From the NCBI GenBank assembly GCA_015039315.1, contig WIDE01000027.1, positions 274,209-338,208 on the forward strand: a stretch of DNA of 64,000 nt, read 5' to 3'. Within the stretch, counting starts at the first letter, position 1, and every line of letters begins with the position of its first letter. Both the position numbers and the translations under genes were made by a program. The notes beneath the pieces were generated by a model. That model had not been told where the DNA came from. It worked only from the letters and a program-made list of their open reading frames with translations, and made no database searches. Shown here piece after piece: positions 20,326 to 32,447 of this stretch. Origin of the DNA: Clavulina sp. PMI_390. Lineage: Eukaryota > Basidiomycota > Agaricomycetes > Cantharellales > Hydnaceae.

Positions 20326-21912
20326 TCAAGGTTCTAGTGGCGAGGTGGAGCTACTATCTGTCAGGCTCAGTCTAATCCAAGCAAGCCCCTGCAAACGAAA
20401 CACCACGCTCTCGCTTGAAGGCCGCTTATTCGCTTTCTGCGCCCACATCTCTTTCATCAATTCCCACAACGCTGAGTCGAGATGTGGGGCTACAGGTCGG
20501 TCCGGCCTCACACCCTTGGCCACTTCCGCCACCACTTTCCACTCGCTCTGAATCTCAGCAAACGGCATCTGACCCGACCAGATGTTCAGCAGGGTCATTG
20601 CGAGAGAAAATACATCACTTTCCGGCGTCGTACGAAACTGGGCGTCGAAAGAACGGGAGAGTTCTGGAGCCAGAAAGCGGATCCTACCGCCCTGTTGTTG
20701 CGTTGTGCGCGTCCGAGTGACTTCGTGACGAATGCGGCTTAGGCCAAAATCACATAGAAATGGATTGCCAGACTCGTCAAGGAGGATATTTCCCTATCGC
20801 GTCCCAAAGCATCATATGAACAGAAGAACGCGGTGGGCCGGGCAGAAATCGACACTTACAGGATGGAGGTCACCATGTATAACTGGCGGTCTTCGCGAGT
20901 GCAAGTGTGCTAATCCTTTGCTAATGCCAACAGCCTGATCAGCAAGGTGATGTGAGTATTGTGTGCGACCGGGTGGTGTTCATGAAAAGGAGTATTCAGC
21001 GAGGACTTACTATGCGCCAAAAATCATTAGACTTGATCGACTTATTAACGATGGAATTTTGGAGAGAGCCGCGTTCAATGTAGGGCACGACCGTAAGTGG
21101 GAGTGTATCTGGTCGCTCTTGATAAACCCCATAAAATGGAATGACATTATCGTGCCGCAGTTGCGAGTGGATGATAGCTTCGCGGTGCACAAGCTGGGTA
21201 CGCCTTTGAGTCACTTATAGGGGAAAGAAGCTGGTGGACCGACTTGAACGACTCGACGTTCTAGTGGGCTCTCTTTCTCTTGAGGAGTGAGAAATACCTC
21301 TCGAATAGCCACGTCAAGGTCACCGGACCTCCCGCGATATATAGTGGCCTCACCCCCTCGTCCGATCACATTTCTCCTGTCAAATTGAATGCTTTTCAAC
21401 TTGAAGGCGGAGGGAATAGAACAGAAGTATAAGCAACAATCTTGTAAGAACCTCAGCGTCTCCAAATACTCGTCGGAGTTAGCGGATTGTTGCTGGAGGT
21501 TCTGGATTTGATATGGGTGTTTTTTTTCTTATGTATTAGCACTGGGATATGAGGGAGAGCTATGCTTACGGAGTATACCTGATCCAGAAGGTTCACCCCA
21601 TCATCATGTGTTATTTGAGAGAAATCACAGTGAGGGTCAATACGAAGTCTTTCTCTAGTGGAAGCGGGGATAGTTGGCACGGGGTCTCCATCAGGGCGGT
21701 CGTTTTCAACGTTGCTCTTTACGTCCTTTTGCTGTAGTGAGCCGTGGAAAGACGTTGATTAGATCTTCATGTATCACTGACACCGTAATCTTTGGTCTTT
21801 CGCCTTCGAAATGAGGAGAGTCCACCTGCCGCAGGTCAAACAAAGAAGTCACTAGGCACTATGGAGCACTTACGACTGAACATCTTGGCTGTTCCTGGTC
21901 GTAAATGAGCAT
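20326..21912 (-). CDS. TKL-like protein kinase with Arg in the VAIK position
   Basis: Seven or so exons join in frame. The start at 21912 gives MLIYDQEQPRCSV, spliced to VDSPHFEGERPKIT and QKDVKSNVENDRPDG; this region up to about residue 80 is acidic and lacks a known domain. The kinase lobe begins IQFDRRNVIGRGGEATIYRG (glycine-rich loop), then GDLDVAIREVF, where the lysine of VAIK is replaced by Arg, then HREAIIHSQLRHDNVIPFYG (alpha-C Glu and beta-4), ERGSLQNS, PPVIHGDLHPGNILLDE (catalytic Asp, Asn), CDFGLSRI, and PESDVFSLAMTLLNIWSGQM. Metal-binding and catalytic Asp residues are present, so the only anomaly is VAIR. Such kinases form large families in Agaricomycetes. The stop is at 20326-20328. 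Role unknown. Confidence 0.82.
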
Positions 21913-23037
21913 GAATATTGAGTGAAATAAGCGTAGAATCGCTTCAAGCGTCCTGGACTAGATGTGCACTTCGGAAAAAATTTAGCCGGTCCCCCCCGTC
22001 CCCCCGGAGAAACTGAAGCCTTTGCCAGAGCCCGATTCCGCCGAATAACGGCTAGCATTGTAGCGAAGGCCTCTATTGATTGTGTGGCCCTTATGCTCCA
22101 TATTGGTTCCGCTGCGAGGGTGCTCACTGACCGCGTCACCGCGACAGTGATCCGAACAAAAGATTTTGTGAACACGCGAGAACGAACCAAAAAGGAGGTC
22201 AGAGACACACTAGACTCAAATGGTCATAAAATTTGAGGTTTTATGCCGATGCGTAGTCCTCATGGGCGCCAAGGTGGGAAGCTGGGCACTTGCCGATGGT
22301 GCCGATGTCCAACTGTACAGTATGGTATTCAGAATTTTAGATGTTGAGGTTTTGGCTTTCTGGAATTTCAATAGCAGTCTTCGGACAAATGTCTGGGTTT
22401 TCACGGGATACGCTATGCGGCGCTGATGACGGGCTAGAGCGTTTTATATGTTTGCTCGTTCCTTCGAACAATCAGATTTCCGGCCGAGCACCTAACCGGC
22501 AGTAGTGGCGTCGCTACTCTTGATCATAATAAGAAGACTAATATGCAGCACCAGGGGCCCGCTAGGGTATTATAATGAACACGTCAGCTCCATATTCTTG
22601 GCACTGTCGAAGCTACGACCTTGAAAGAGACCTCCCTGTGTTCCCGCCCACCTCGGTAACGGCAGCTACGATTTTGACATAGAAGGAAATGCAAGTCTTG
22701 AGTAAGCTGACCATGTTGCTAAGCAGGCCAGGCTCCTTTATAACGATTTAAGTCGCCCGGAGATGAAGTGCTGGGCGGTACTTGCAAGATATTAGCCCTG
22801 CTGTCACTAACACGAGCCAACAGGAATTCGAATGACAACAACTTTATTGAGACAAATGTTACAATGGGCAATTTTTGCCATTTTCAATAGCGAAAAGAAG
22901 AGCGCGAGTCGATGAGAAGCGCAAAGCACGGCGTAGGTACGATTGAGACAGAACGAAAGGCTCTCAACCTTGAATACCCTTTTTGATCGTCTAGCGTCGG
23001 CTGCACTAAGCAAGACCTCGCATATCCTCGCCACACA
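21913..23037. other. intergenic, no confident gene
   Basis: 1.1 kb upstream of the kinase and downstream of the lectin. Plus-strand frames at 21964-22236 and 22220-22426 are overlapping, without motifs and without plausible splicing partners. Confidence 0.3.
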
Positions 23038-24246
23038 TTAGCAGTTGCTCGTCTCCATCTTCCACTGCTGGTTGACACCGGGGTTCTGAGTGGGGTACAG
23101 GATCACTGGGGTACCGGGCTTGCTGTTGCTTCCCGTCAAGTCGAGGAGGTAGTTGGAGTCGGGGGCGTAAACCTTGACGACCTGGGGGATGCTGCTACCC
23201 TGGAGGCGGATCTGCCACGCCTTCTTGTTGGAAGTGCTGAGCAGCGGGTTGCTAGCAGAGAGACCGCCGTTGAACGAGAGGTACTCGTTGGTCTGGACAT
23301 TCTTGATGTAGTAGAGGTTCTTGGCCCGGTCGATGACTTCAACCGCCCACTGGAGAACATATTGTGAGTTAGGTGATTCGTAGGATGACATCCGCGTGTC
23401 GAAATCGAGCCGTATGCAGTATATAGGAGAACCAAGGATTACGAAGAGGAAAAAGCATTGAGGATGACTGAAGCGAATTGAAACAGAGATTCAACAGTAC
23501 TTACGACCTGAGACTGGAATCCGGGCTTGTTCTCGCAAACGACGCTCCTCTTGTTCGAGGCCAAGTCAGCAATCGTATTCGTAGCCTTGTTGACCATCTA
23601 TGAGAGCGGAATGGTATCATTTACTGGGGTGATCGCATCCTGCTAGATACAAGTGACTCACGCGGAAGCGGGGAGCAATGGTGGGGTTGAACTGAGACAT
23701 TTGCTTGAAAGTCCAGGCCTGGTTGGGGTTCCTGGTAGGCTGGTAGAGGATGATGGGGGTGCCGTTAGCGGGATCGCTGCGAGTGAGATCCACGCAGAGC
23801 TTTCCATCTGGCATCATAATCCTAAGAGGGAAACCTCCTGATAAGTAATAGGAAACATCGTGCGCAATTTGAACTGACTTGAGGCATCCGCTGTGGTTCG
23901 CATCAGCAACAATCTTGAATGGACGCGGGGTGCGGCTGCAGATCAACTTGTAGGTCGAGCTGGGAGTGCCCTCATACGAGATATAGGGCATATCACTCTT
24001 GGTGCTGCGGATGTGCATGAGGCCGTTGCCAGCGGCGACAATCACCCACTACATATCCAAGGTATTAGGGCATTAGTTCAAACGTCCTCTGAGGGTTCCA
24101 CAAAAAAAAGGACGCCAAACCTGTTGGTTAGCATTGCCATGGTCCTTGTATCCGATGAGTGAGCGACAGTCGCGCTGGCTCCAGTCCGCCGCGGTTCCAG
24201 TGGCCTTGTTGATAAGTTGGTAGACGCAACCCGCGGTGAAAGACAT
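23038..24246 (-). CDS. ricin-B-type beta-trefoil lectin, two tandem domains
   Basis: Spliced protein of about 286 residues. The start at 24246 gives MSFTAGCVYQLINKATGTAA. Two halves of about 143 residues repeat the same plan: INKATGTAADWSQRDCRSLI with NANQQ|WVIVAAGNGL opens domain 1, and MVNKATNTIADLASNKRSVV with FQSQV|WAVEVIDRAK opens domain 2. Each half later has a QxW-type motif (NPNQAWTF, VNQQWKMETSNC) and a LCVDLTRSDPANGTPIILYQ or YLLDLTGSNSKPGTPVILYP block. A beta-trefoil of this length is the size of the Rhizoctonia solani agglutinin, which binds galactose-type sugars; the sugar here is not known. No signal peptide, so cytosolic, in keeping with fungal defence-type lectins. It has only the lectin module, with no enzymatic chain. 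Confidence 0.85.
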
Positions 24247-24339
24247 TTTTATCGAGACTGAGGTTAAGGTGAAGCTTGAGCTTGAGTCTGGTGGTTGAAG
24301 TGAGATGGTGAGGATCCTTTGAAGGCTAAACGATGGGCA

Positions 24340-24346
24340 TTTTATA
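24340..24346 (-). promoter_or_regulatory. TATA box of the lectin gene
   Basis: Minus-strand TATAAAA lies about 94-100 bp upstream of the ATG at 24246, the usual distance for a strongly expressed fungal gene. Confidence 0.6.
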
Positions 24347-25355
24347 CCTTGTGCAATGGAACTCCGGGGGTGTCGTCCCGTAAAACCGTGAGACATGATG
24401 GAGCGCGACCGCAGACCAGGGCACCAGCTGACCATGGAGTGTCAGCGAGTCGATGTCTAACACTTTGCGGGCAGAAGAACGCTCTAGCAAATGTCAGTGA
24501 TAGCTTTCTTAATCGGCCGAAACGGAGGCATTACCTGGGGCACGACTCCACTCTCTTGTTGGCTGTAAACGCAAATGAGCCACGAAAACCAGCACAAGGG
24601 GCAACTTGCCGCGAGCACGCCTCTCTTAGCGCGTGGAATGAGTCATTGCAAGCGTCGTAGTATATAGGCGGCGGTTGAAGTCAACGCGTGCCGTCGCATA
24701 ATTTTTCACACAAGGAAGTGCAAGTCTCATAATCACAAGGTAACAAAGGTTCGGCCAGGTCTGAGGCCCATAGCCTTCAACCTTCAAAACAGATCTCCAG
24801 GCGAACGTGCCTCGACATTACATGTTATAATCCGACAAATTCAATATTGCAAACAGGGAGCGGGCAGATATTTGACAGCGGAGCGATCGGAACGTCACGT
24901 ACGATTGGACCGCTCGGACGGGGTTGCTTATGATTATGCCAGGTTTTTGACGTCTCAGAGAGCAGGGTTGTCGGTCTCGCTCTCAAAGGCTCACAGCTAG
25001 CACACATGACCAAGGTTCTTCTTGAGTGTCATATGACTATTTTTGAGAGAGAAGATGGTGGAGTTGAGACGATCGTGCTGGGAAAGAAATTCGACTGGGA
25101 GTGTGCTGCCTTGGGGTATTGTGTGCGGTGTTCAGGAGCGGGTGAATGGAAGTTATTGCCCCCAAAGGGAACGTGGCTCCGGTAGAATCTGTTGCCGGTG
25201 GTTTATGATGGCGAGCATGCACCAACCTCAACATATTGAAGTGTGAGGGTAGTTGGAGAGGCAAGGGGCTGAACACCTCATGGTGGGAGGAGGCAGCAGC
25301 TCATTTCGTGATTGCGCGATGAGACCAAGAAATTGTCGTGGCCAGATCCCTTACA

Positions 25356-25854
25356 TCAGCAAATGAATTGAGGGGATCCCCCAATCTCCACCCAGCTCCC
25401 GATCTTCTCTTTGAACGATATTTCTGTTACAACAGCATCTTTCCAATTGGTTTGCTGAAGCTCCCGGATTAATGGCAACCTCTCCTGACGCGATACAAGG
25501 CCACATCGTCCTTGTTGCGCATGTAAGCTTGCGAGGGAAACTCGCGAATCGTTTATGGAAAATTCGAGTTTGTTCTGATAGGGATCCATCATACAGGTTA
25601 CCGCGGCTCCAGGAAGAGGCGACGAGTTAGAAACCCTCGTCAGAGCCATCAAGGCATCATCAACAAGTGATGCCGAACCTGGGATGCTGACCTACCGGGT
25701 CTCGCGTTTTGGTGATGTGAGCATATAGTGCTTGGTCTCGATATCCATATGCTGATCGAGTTCTGGTATCACCTTGCATGCTCCAGGCGTTCGTTCTCTT
25801 CGAAGAGTTAGTCCGACTCACCACAGTAGCCAGACAGTCATTCTTGTCTGACAA
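25356..25854 (-). pseudogene. possible broken or poorly resolved gene
   Basis: A minus-strand ATG at 25854 starts MSDKNDCLATV, followed by a GTGAGT donor and an acceptor that would join to VIPELDQHMDIETKHYMLTS. That frame meets a TAG at about 25694-25692, and beyond it the same frame reads SLVDDALMALTRVSNSSPLP, ending in IGGSPQFIC at 25356. A splice of only 17 nt would be needed to remove the stop, which is too short. So either a decayed gene or an unusual exon structure. No family recognised; low confidence. Confidence 0.3.
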
Positions 25855-26760
25855 AAGATAATATCAATTGAATCGCTGCCAGGTATGCTGACCTAGCAGC
25901 AGTTGCGATGTACGTATGAGCCAGAAGAAGGCCCAGCTCTAGATACTGTCCTCACGGGATTGATATAGGCATCGCGCGACTGTTCCATATCTTGCCTACA
26001 CCGAAGCACAACAGACAGGCTTGATTATCAAGGTAAGGCTGAACGCAGCTGCGTGATGATCAGTGATCTCATATTCGATTATTTTTGCGCCTATCTCAGA
26101 GGGAGGTAGGGTTTTATAAGGACATCTAACGCTGAAGCTGTTCATGCGTACGAGCAGCCACTACCTGGGTCGGATTAAGTTTTTGGTTATCGCCGGTAAC
26201 GACAAGCTGCGTCCGGGGAGAATCATGTTAGAAACAGATGTGTCACAACATGCAACTGTGTTTCGATCCAGCTGTATTGTGTATCTTCTACGAGAAGGAG
26301 GGATGGATGTCCGTATTTACGTCCGAAGTAAAGGGTAGGGACTGTATGTTACTCCACATAACCTACATGCCGCTCCCATATTCATAATACCGAAACCCAA
26401 AAGAAAGGAAAACGGAAAAGAAAAAACCATTAGGGGTGAAAGGGAAGGGATGCCCGTGAGCGTCATTAGAAAAAAGCAATTAGTAAGTGAGTAGGTAAGT
26501 AAGGCGAGCTAGGAGGGAGGAAGGTGAAGGAAAAAAGAAAAACAACAACTGCCGAGTGAGTTATGTATAGTCCATGGAGAGAGCGCTCGACGTCGTCCGA
26601 AAATCGTTAAGAGGGGGAAGAAGAAAATGTGAAATGAAAAATGCGTCAAGATGAAACGTGAGGCTTTCAAAGGCACGTAAAGTTTCGCGGATGAGTGAAG
26701 GGAGCACTCAAGAATAGGAAGAAAAAGACAATGCTATGCAGTGAAAACCTGATTGGTCCA

Positions 26761-29113
26761 CTAGTTGACGCCGTAGATCTGCCAGTCATACAAGACTTGT
26801 TGACCCCAGAATGTAACGATGCACGCGCCGTCGGGCTGCTCACCGCCACCTGCACCCAGTTGCAGAGTGTGCACATTGGTTGTGGTCGCTGCGTTCCAAG
26901 TACCCAGGCCAAGGGTGTTGGAAGTGGGATTCGGCGACGATGTGCGCATGAAGCTGCTGTAGCGCGCTTGGATTTCAGTTGTCATTGCGGTCTGCGCAGA
27001 GGTGGGCGAGGGAGTCGTGCCAAACTATTGTTGTAGAATCGTCGTCAGCTAGTGGCAACAAGAAAAAAAAGAATACAAAAGAGGACGTACAACGAGGTAG
27101 ATGTCGTCCTGATGGCACACAGCCCCGCTTTCAGTGCACAGATCGTATCCCGTGTTGCTCGGGTACGTCGCACCGACCATCCACCTACCGGCCCACACAT
27201 TCCCGCCCTTCCCAGCCCAAGAACGAGCCCATGACCAGGTAGGGCAGCGCCACGTCGCATCTGTGCCCAAGAGCGTGAGCTCCGAGCGGGTCTGGTCCGC
27301 AGTAGGTGTTTGGGCAGCAAGGGCAGTGGGGCCGTAGAAAGGCGAAGCAATAAGCACCTCTGTGCGATTGTCTCCGAATGTTGCGTCGAGCGCGGGCTCG
27401 TAGTACGCCGAGGGCGTGCCGTAGGGGAAGTTATATGCGATGGTTGGAGCCGCTTCGTCCTTGACGTTTGTGATGAGCAAGGGCTTCAAGGTGGATGAGA
27501 ACGAGGAGCCTGTGAGGGAGGTGGTGATGAAGGACCCGTCGACAGAGGGGCGGAGGGACTCGGAAGCCCCTGCGGCGGGGGCGATGGAAGCCGCGTTATT
27601 GTAGAGGTCTGCCTGGGAGGAAAGGATCTGGGCGAGGGAGCATGATGAAGTGGAGGTTGGGTTGGTGCAGGGCAGGGAGGAGTAGAAGCTCGATTGAAGC
27701 GTGCGGAAGGCTGCGGTAGGTAGGAAGTTGAAGTACATGGGATCGGATTGAAGGATTGCATTCTTGAATTGGGATGCGGCGGTTGGCGCAGCAAGGAGGG
27801 CTGAATGAGCGTCAACAGCAAGGCGGAAAAGAAAAGAGAGAAAGGCAAGCAAGGTCGTCGTTAGTGATTCAGGACTTCAAAAACGGCGAGGGCAAGGTAA
27901 CACAGGGAGGGTATTTGAAACAGAAAGGCTGGTGGTATGGATATGCAGGCCAAGAACGCCGCCACCCAGCCACCAGGCAGCCACCTTTTCAGTAGCAGCA
28001 GCACATCAAGCTCACTGAACTGGTAGGTACCGCACCACACAGAAAGGCATCACCACGAAAAAAGGAGGAAGTAACGGTAACATACCTCGGATCATGAACG
28101 CTCCACTGCTCTGGCCAGCAATAGTGATCGCATTTTTGGTGCCTCCAAAGCTCGGGAGAATGGTATTCAAGAATGTAAGCGCAGCAGTAACGTCCCTCAC
28201 GCCGAGGTTCATCCCTGCATTGCCCGAGTAGGAAGAACTAGGTGGGAGCCAGCCTAGGACGCCAAGACGGTATTGCACAGTGACGACGATGCTGGATGTT
28301 GCAAGGGCGAGCGCTGAGCCGTCAAGTCCAGCGTCACTTGCAGACCCCTGGTTGAACGAGCCACCATGGATCCTGGATAATTTATGGCGAGAGAGAAGGG
28401 AGAATAGAGGAGTATATGTTAGCATAAGATTGGAACCAAAAAACGGGAGAAACAGAGGGAGAACGTACCACATGAAAGTTGGGACGGATGTGCCATTCAC
28501 GATCGCCTTTGCAGGGACATAGAGGATCATATACAAGCAGTCCTCAGAATATTGGCTTGCATCGAGATCATTTTGGGGGCACGCAGGCGGGTAGGAGGTA
28601 TTCGAGTTGCTCCTGTTGTGAGTCCGATGTGGGTTAGTACTATGGCCAATGTTGTTGTCAAACGACGGCGGCGAGAGCCAGCAGAGCACAATGAGAGTAG
28701 AGAAGAGAGAAGACTAACGGCATGTACCACGAAGTGACTGCCTGCGGTGTCTGCCATCGAGATGCAGTCGCGTATCGGACGGCGAATCTTACGACGCTCT
28801 GGTCGCTCGACACGGCACCAGTAGCATTTCCATATGGCGTAACGACGCCTTTTGTAGGATCGATGGTGGTTTTTGTCGTCGTTGTTGGGCTAGTCGTTGT
28901 GCTTTGGCACAGACCTTCTTGCAAGAATGATGGTAGTAGGTGGCATAGGTATTGAACGATGGAGGTTGGGGACACGGATGCGGTGGATCGAGTGACTAGT
29001 GGAGAAGTGCCAATTATGTGATGGTTCGATGATGTTGGCGCAGCGAGGGTAGTAGTGGATAGCGCAGAGAGAATAAGGAGGGAGGGGAAGACAATCATGG
29101 TGGCAAAGTGCAA
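26761..29113 (-). CDS. secreted type-B carboxylesterase / lipase
   Basis: Alpha/beta hydrolase of the cholinesterase/lipase family. The start at 29113, or at 29098 which gives MIVFPSLLILSALSTTTLAA, provides a secretion signal. A Thr/Ser-rich stretch follows (TTTSPTTTTKTTIDPTKG). The fold starts with KGVVTPYGNATGAV; then QYSEDCLYMILYVPAKAIVN holds the conserved SEDCL, IHGGSFNQGS the oxyanion loop, and TIAGQSSGAFMIRG the nucleophile elbow. In most relatives this reads GESAGA; here Gln and Ser replace Glu and Ala. The Ser is kept. An acidic residue in ITNVKDEAAPTI and a His in SGAVCHQDDIYLVFGT fit the remaining triad. The stop is at 26761-26763. A TATA box (TATAAAA, 29213-29219 on the minus strand) lies about 100 bp upstream. 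Substrate unknown. Confidence 0.82.
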
Positions 29114-29212
29114 ACACTAAAAAGTTTGCGGTGATTGTCGAAGGAAAGGAGAGCGGAGGGATGAAGTGGAGTGGGAACGAATGTCGGTGCCAGAGGGGCA
29201 AGGATGCTAGGG

Positions 29213-29219
29213 TTTTATA
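29213..29219 (-). promoter_or_regulatory. TATA box of the esterase gene
   Basis: Minus-strand TATAAAA about 100-115 bp upstream of the possible start codons at 29113 and 29098. Confidence 0.55.
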
Positions 29220-30027
29220 AGTACTGCACTGCTGGTAGCGAGAAGGTTGTAATGATGGGTGGGACCATGACGGCGGCCTCTTCTATAACATGAGAGATTG
29301 GCCAGAATACTGGAATGATGTCGGAAGGGAGAGGCGAGAGAGAGTGCGAGACTGGGACACAAAGGCAAAAAAACTAAATGAAGTCGAACCCCGTGCTTTC
29401 CTTTCCGTCGAGCTCCATGGCTGCGTGCTTCTCGACAGCCTTGGTGCCTTGCCAACGAATCTACGTTGCTGTCGTCGGATCATCCGGCCTGGCTCCCCCA
29501 AAAACAGACAGACTCGCTCGTTTTTTTTTTTGCAACGAGGAGGCTTCATGCATCTGTCGTGAGCGGCTGACAGCTCATCAGCCAAGCGTTGGGGCGTCGG
29601 TTAGGTAAGCAACCGCTGCTCCCCCGCCCTTGTGCCGAATCTGGAAAGGCTCTCATCTAAAGTCCGAACCCGAGCGCGTCTGCTGAGTCTTTACCGCGCG
29701 GGTGCTGCAGGGCACACACACACCGGCAAAACCTGCCCATGTGGGTAGGGACACGCACAAGTACAAATGTATGTGGGGGCATCTTCGCCGAGATGGAAAA
29801 GGATTTGCCGTCCTTGATCTTATGTCAAAAATTGAGCTGCCCTGCCCGCACCGTGTGTGGACGCGAGATTTGCTCCGTGGCCTGATTCACAATGCAAGAG
29901 CGACTGGGAAAAGAGAGATGTTGTAGAGTCACTACTATACAACGATCGGGAGCAGTACAGGGTCTTCACTTTACGTGCATTCTCACCGATGCAAGTCGGT
30001 CTAGAAGCACCTATTCAGTCTTGCCAT

Positions 30028-30100
30028 AAATGGCAAGGGCCGCTTTATCGCCGAGAGCAACCGAGGTATTCAGTCCTTCTCTATGGCGTCTCTGGCTCTG
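30028..30100. repeat. diverged repeat, copy 1
   Basis: Shares ordered short blocks with 31207-31260: ATGGCAAGGGCCGC, ATCGCCGA, AGCAACC and CTCTGGCTCTGAA. Similarity by eye is limited to about 70 bp and fades on both sides. Confidence 0.45.
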
Positions 30101-31206
30101 AAAAAAAAAAACCCCCCAACTGGCGACACACTTTTGCGGCCGTACTCCCCATAAAAATAGCGAGCTCTATGCCGGGCCTTAATTATCGTCTAATCAACAA
30201 AGGCATCCTCGGAGTCGAGCCCTTGCGCCACGCTCACTCATGACACTTGACTGACCCAGGGTGGTGGCGCCGGCAGCACGGCACGCCCGCAAGGCACCCT
30301 TTCCCTTCGGCGCTAACGTCATTGACCCTTTCCTCCTCGGAGTAATGCGGCAATAGAAAATGAGAAAAGGTATGTAAATTGTGAAATTCACGCTTGAAGC
30401 AGTGTGAGCGCTCTGTGTTATCCAATGATCCGCCTCCACTCTGCCTACCCTGCACGAAAAAAGCTCACTGTGCGAGAGAGACGCCCTTGATAAATATGTA
30501 GAAGGGCCGGGGCCCGTGTGTTTGTACATTATTCCAGGGAGGCTCCCGAACTGTTCGTTTACTTGTGAATTATAATTGCTAGCAAAAACAAGGATTGTAG
30601 GTCTAGATATCGACGAAGCTGACCCGTGATGCACGATAAGCCAGATTACGTGGAATTCTCAGTGTATTTAGTCAGAAATAGTCGGATGTTCATTTAGCAT
30701 CAAGCGAGGTGGACCTTTGTTCGAGAGGGAACGCGCAGCTGGATCCCAGTGCATTGTGGCTGCTAAAAATAAAATAAAATAGTCCGATTACTGCGCATAG
30801 ATTCATTTACAACGAACGGTGTGGGCTCTGTTCAAATGGTGTGGTGAATCCACTGGAGGAAAGCACAAGACGAAAGCAGGCATGAGCACCGACGTGTGAT
30901 ACCAGCAACTCACCAGACAGCTGGTTAAATGCCAATCGAGGAGCATTACATTACTCTACTAGCTTGTACGTGTGCGACGTGGCTTCAGTGACGAGGTAGT
31001 ACAGAAACAAAGAGGTATTCAGAGTCCAGGCACAGTGCAGAGAGCCTGCGAACTCCCACGGCCAAAGTTCCCACGCTGTGGCCTATGGTCTTTGTGTTTC
31101 ATTACCTCACTTGAGGTTTGCCCGTCCGAACCAGCGTCATTGTGCGCCTAAACTCTTATTAGTGAAGGCGCCCTGTAGTCCTCTGGGCTATTCAATTCGA
31201 TGAATT

Positions 31207-31260
31207 CATGGCAAGGGCCGCATAATCGCCGACAGCAACCCGCTGGGTTCCTCTGGCTCT
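31207..31260. repeat. diverged repeat, copy 2
   Basis: Same blocks and order as 30028-30100, with a small deletion before the CTCTGGCTCTGAA block. About 220 bp further on, each flank has a CTGACCCAGG word, so the duplication may have been longer. Confidence 0.4.
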
Positions 31261-32447
31261 GAACCCCACAACGCAATTTTTTGACCCTGCTTACTCTATA
31301 AGGGATCACTCACTGTTTTAGGAATTGCGGCGCTCATTGATAAAGGCAGTTTTCTACATAGAACGGTTGGATATCTAGGCTCCAGCGGCGGGAGATGCGC
31401 AGCCCCAGTCAGATCAATCTGACCCAGGATGCATCTATCAGATCGAGTGTCCTTGACAATTTCCTTTGGTACATGTACATTTAGGGGATAAAGGCTGAGT
31501 CTTCGTCTCGGCCGAAGCATTTTTTCGAGGTCTTTTTTACAATTCGTCCCACCACTTTTCACAACAGTTCAGAGCGTCTGTGTTTCCACTAGTGTTACGC
31601 AAGCTGCTAGCGTCGAGCGAGTAAGCAGTTGTTATTATGGATCTTCAAAAGCCGCTTTCATGACGTTAACGGCCAATCAAGGTGGCACGGACGAATCCCT
31701 CGTAGTCGTCAATGTAGTGATCATTGGATAACACCCCCACCCCCCTTTCAGCCCAACTGGGATGTGGCCGATTCTTTGGACACCCCCAACGCTGCATGAA
31801 GCTCAAGTGCTGCCTTATTTCCTAAGAGCGGACATCTCTATGAACATTTTCCAAGTGCCACGTCTAGTCACGCTCGAGCTCGACACCTTGGATTATTTTC
31901 TGCTCACCATCACCGTCATTCTAAAGATGCTTAACGTCATATCTAGCTCCTAGTGGTATTGGTGTACTTTGTCCATGATGTTCTCATTCCGCCGCTGTGA
32001 CCATCAGCAGGAAGGACATAGAACGGCTTTCTGGCACCCCCAAGGTCGGCGCTGCTGGTTTTGTGGGGGCGGCTCAAGGTATGCGAAATCTCATTCAGAG
32101 CGTACGGAGGGATCTTATCCACGAGTGTAGCCGCGAGACTACAGTGCAATTATATCAGGCGGAGTAAGATGCTCGATTGACCCAGTTGCTGATGTTGCAC
32201 ATTTCGGGTTTAGTTCATCCAAGCAACAGCCGCCGTCGTACAAAGTCCGTAGTTCTTACCAGCAATCTAAAAGAGACCGCCAGTATCAGCGACCTAACAC
32301 TCTTCTCATTTTATGGAATAGGATTCTTCTGTGATCGATATGGCGAACTTCTAACGAAGTGTCTGATTTGATGCGAATTATGTCGGTTGACAATGGAAGA
32401 TGATTCAAACGGATCAATTGATACTGTAGCTTGCAAGTGTCATCTTG

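Larger units (their letters stand above)
24247..26760. other. gene-poor stretch of 2.5 kb
   Basis: It contains the lectin promoter and, on the minus strand, a protein-like but broken stretch near 25356-25854 (listed separately). The rest has many stops in all frames. A purine-rich segment of about 200 bp near 26395-26600 is the 3' flank of the esterase. Confidence 0.35.
29114..32447. other. gene-poor region of 3.3 kb with a diverged duplicate
   Basis: No gene seen beyond the esterase promoter. It holds homopolymers (a T-run near 29520, a joined A-run and C-run near 30099-30118) and two related segments at about 30028-30100 and 31207-31260 sharing ATGGCAAGGGCCGC, ATCGCCGA, AGCAACC and CTCTGGCTCTGAA in the same order (see findings). 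Open frames such as 31296-31562 are without motifs. Confidence 0.4.

Noticed and set aside
27045..27350. minus- and plus-strand long frames inside the esterase region
   Set aside because: Shadows of the esterase coding frame; no motifs of their own.
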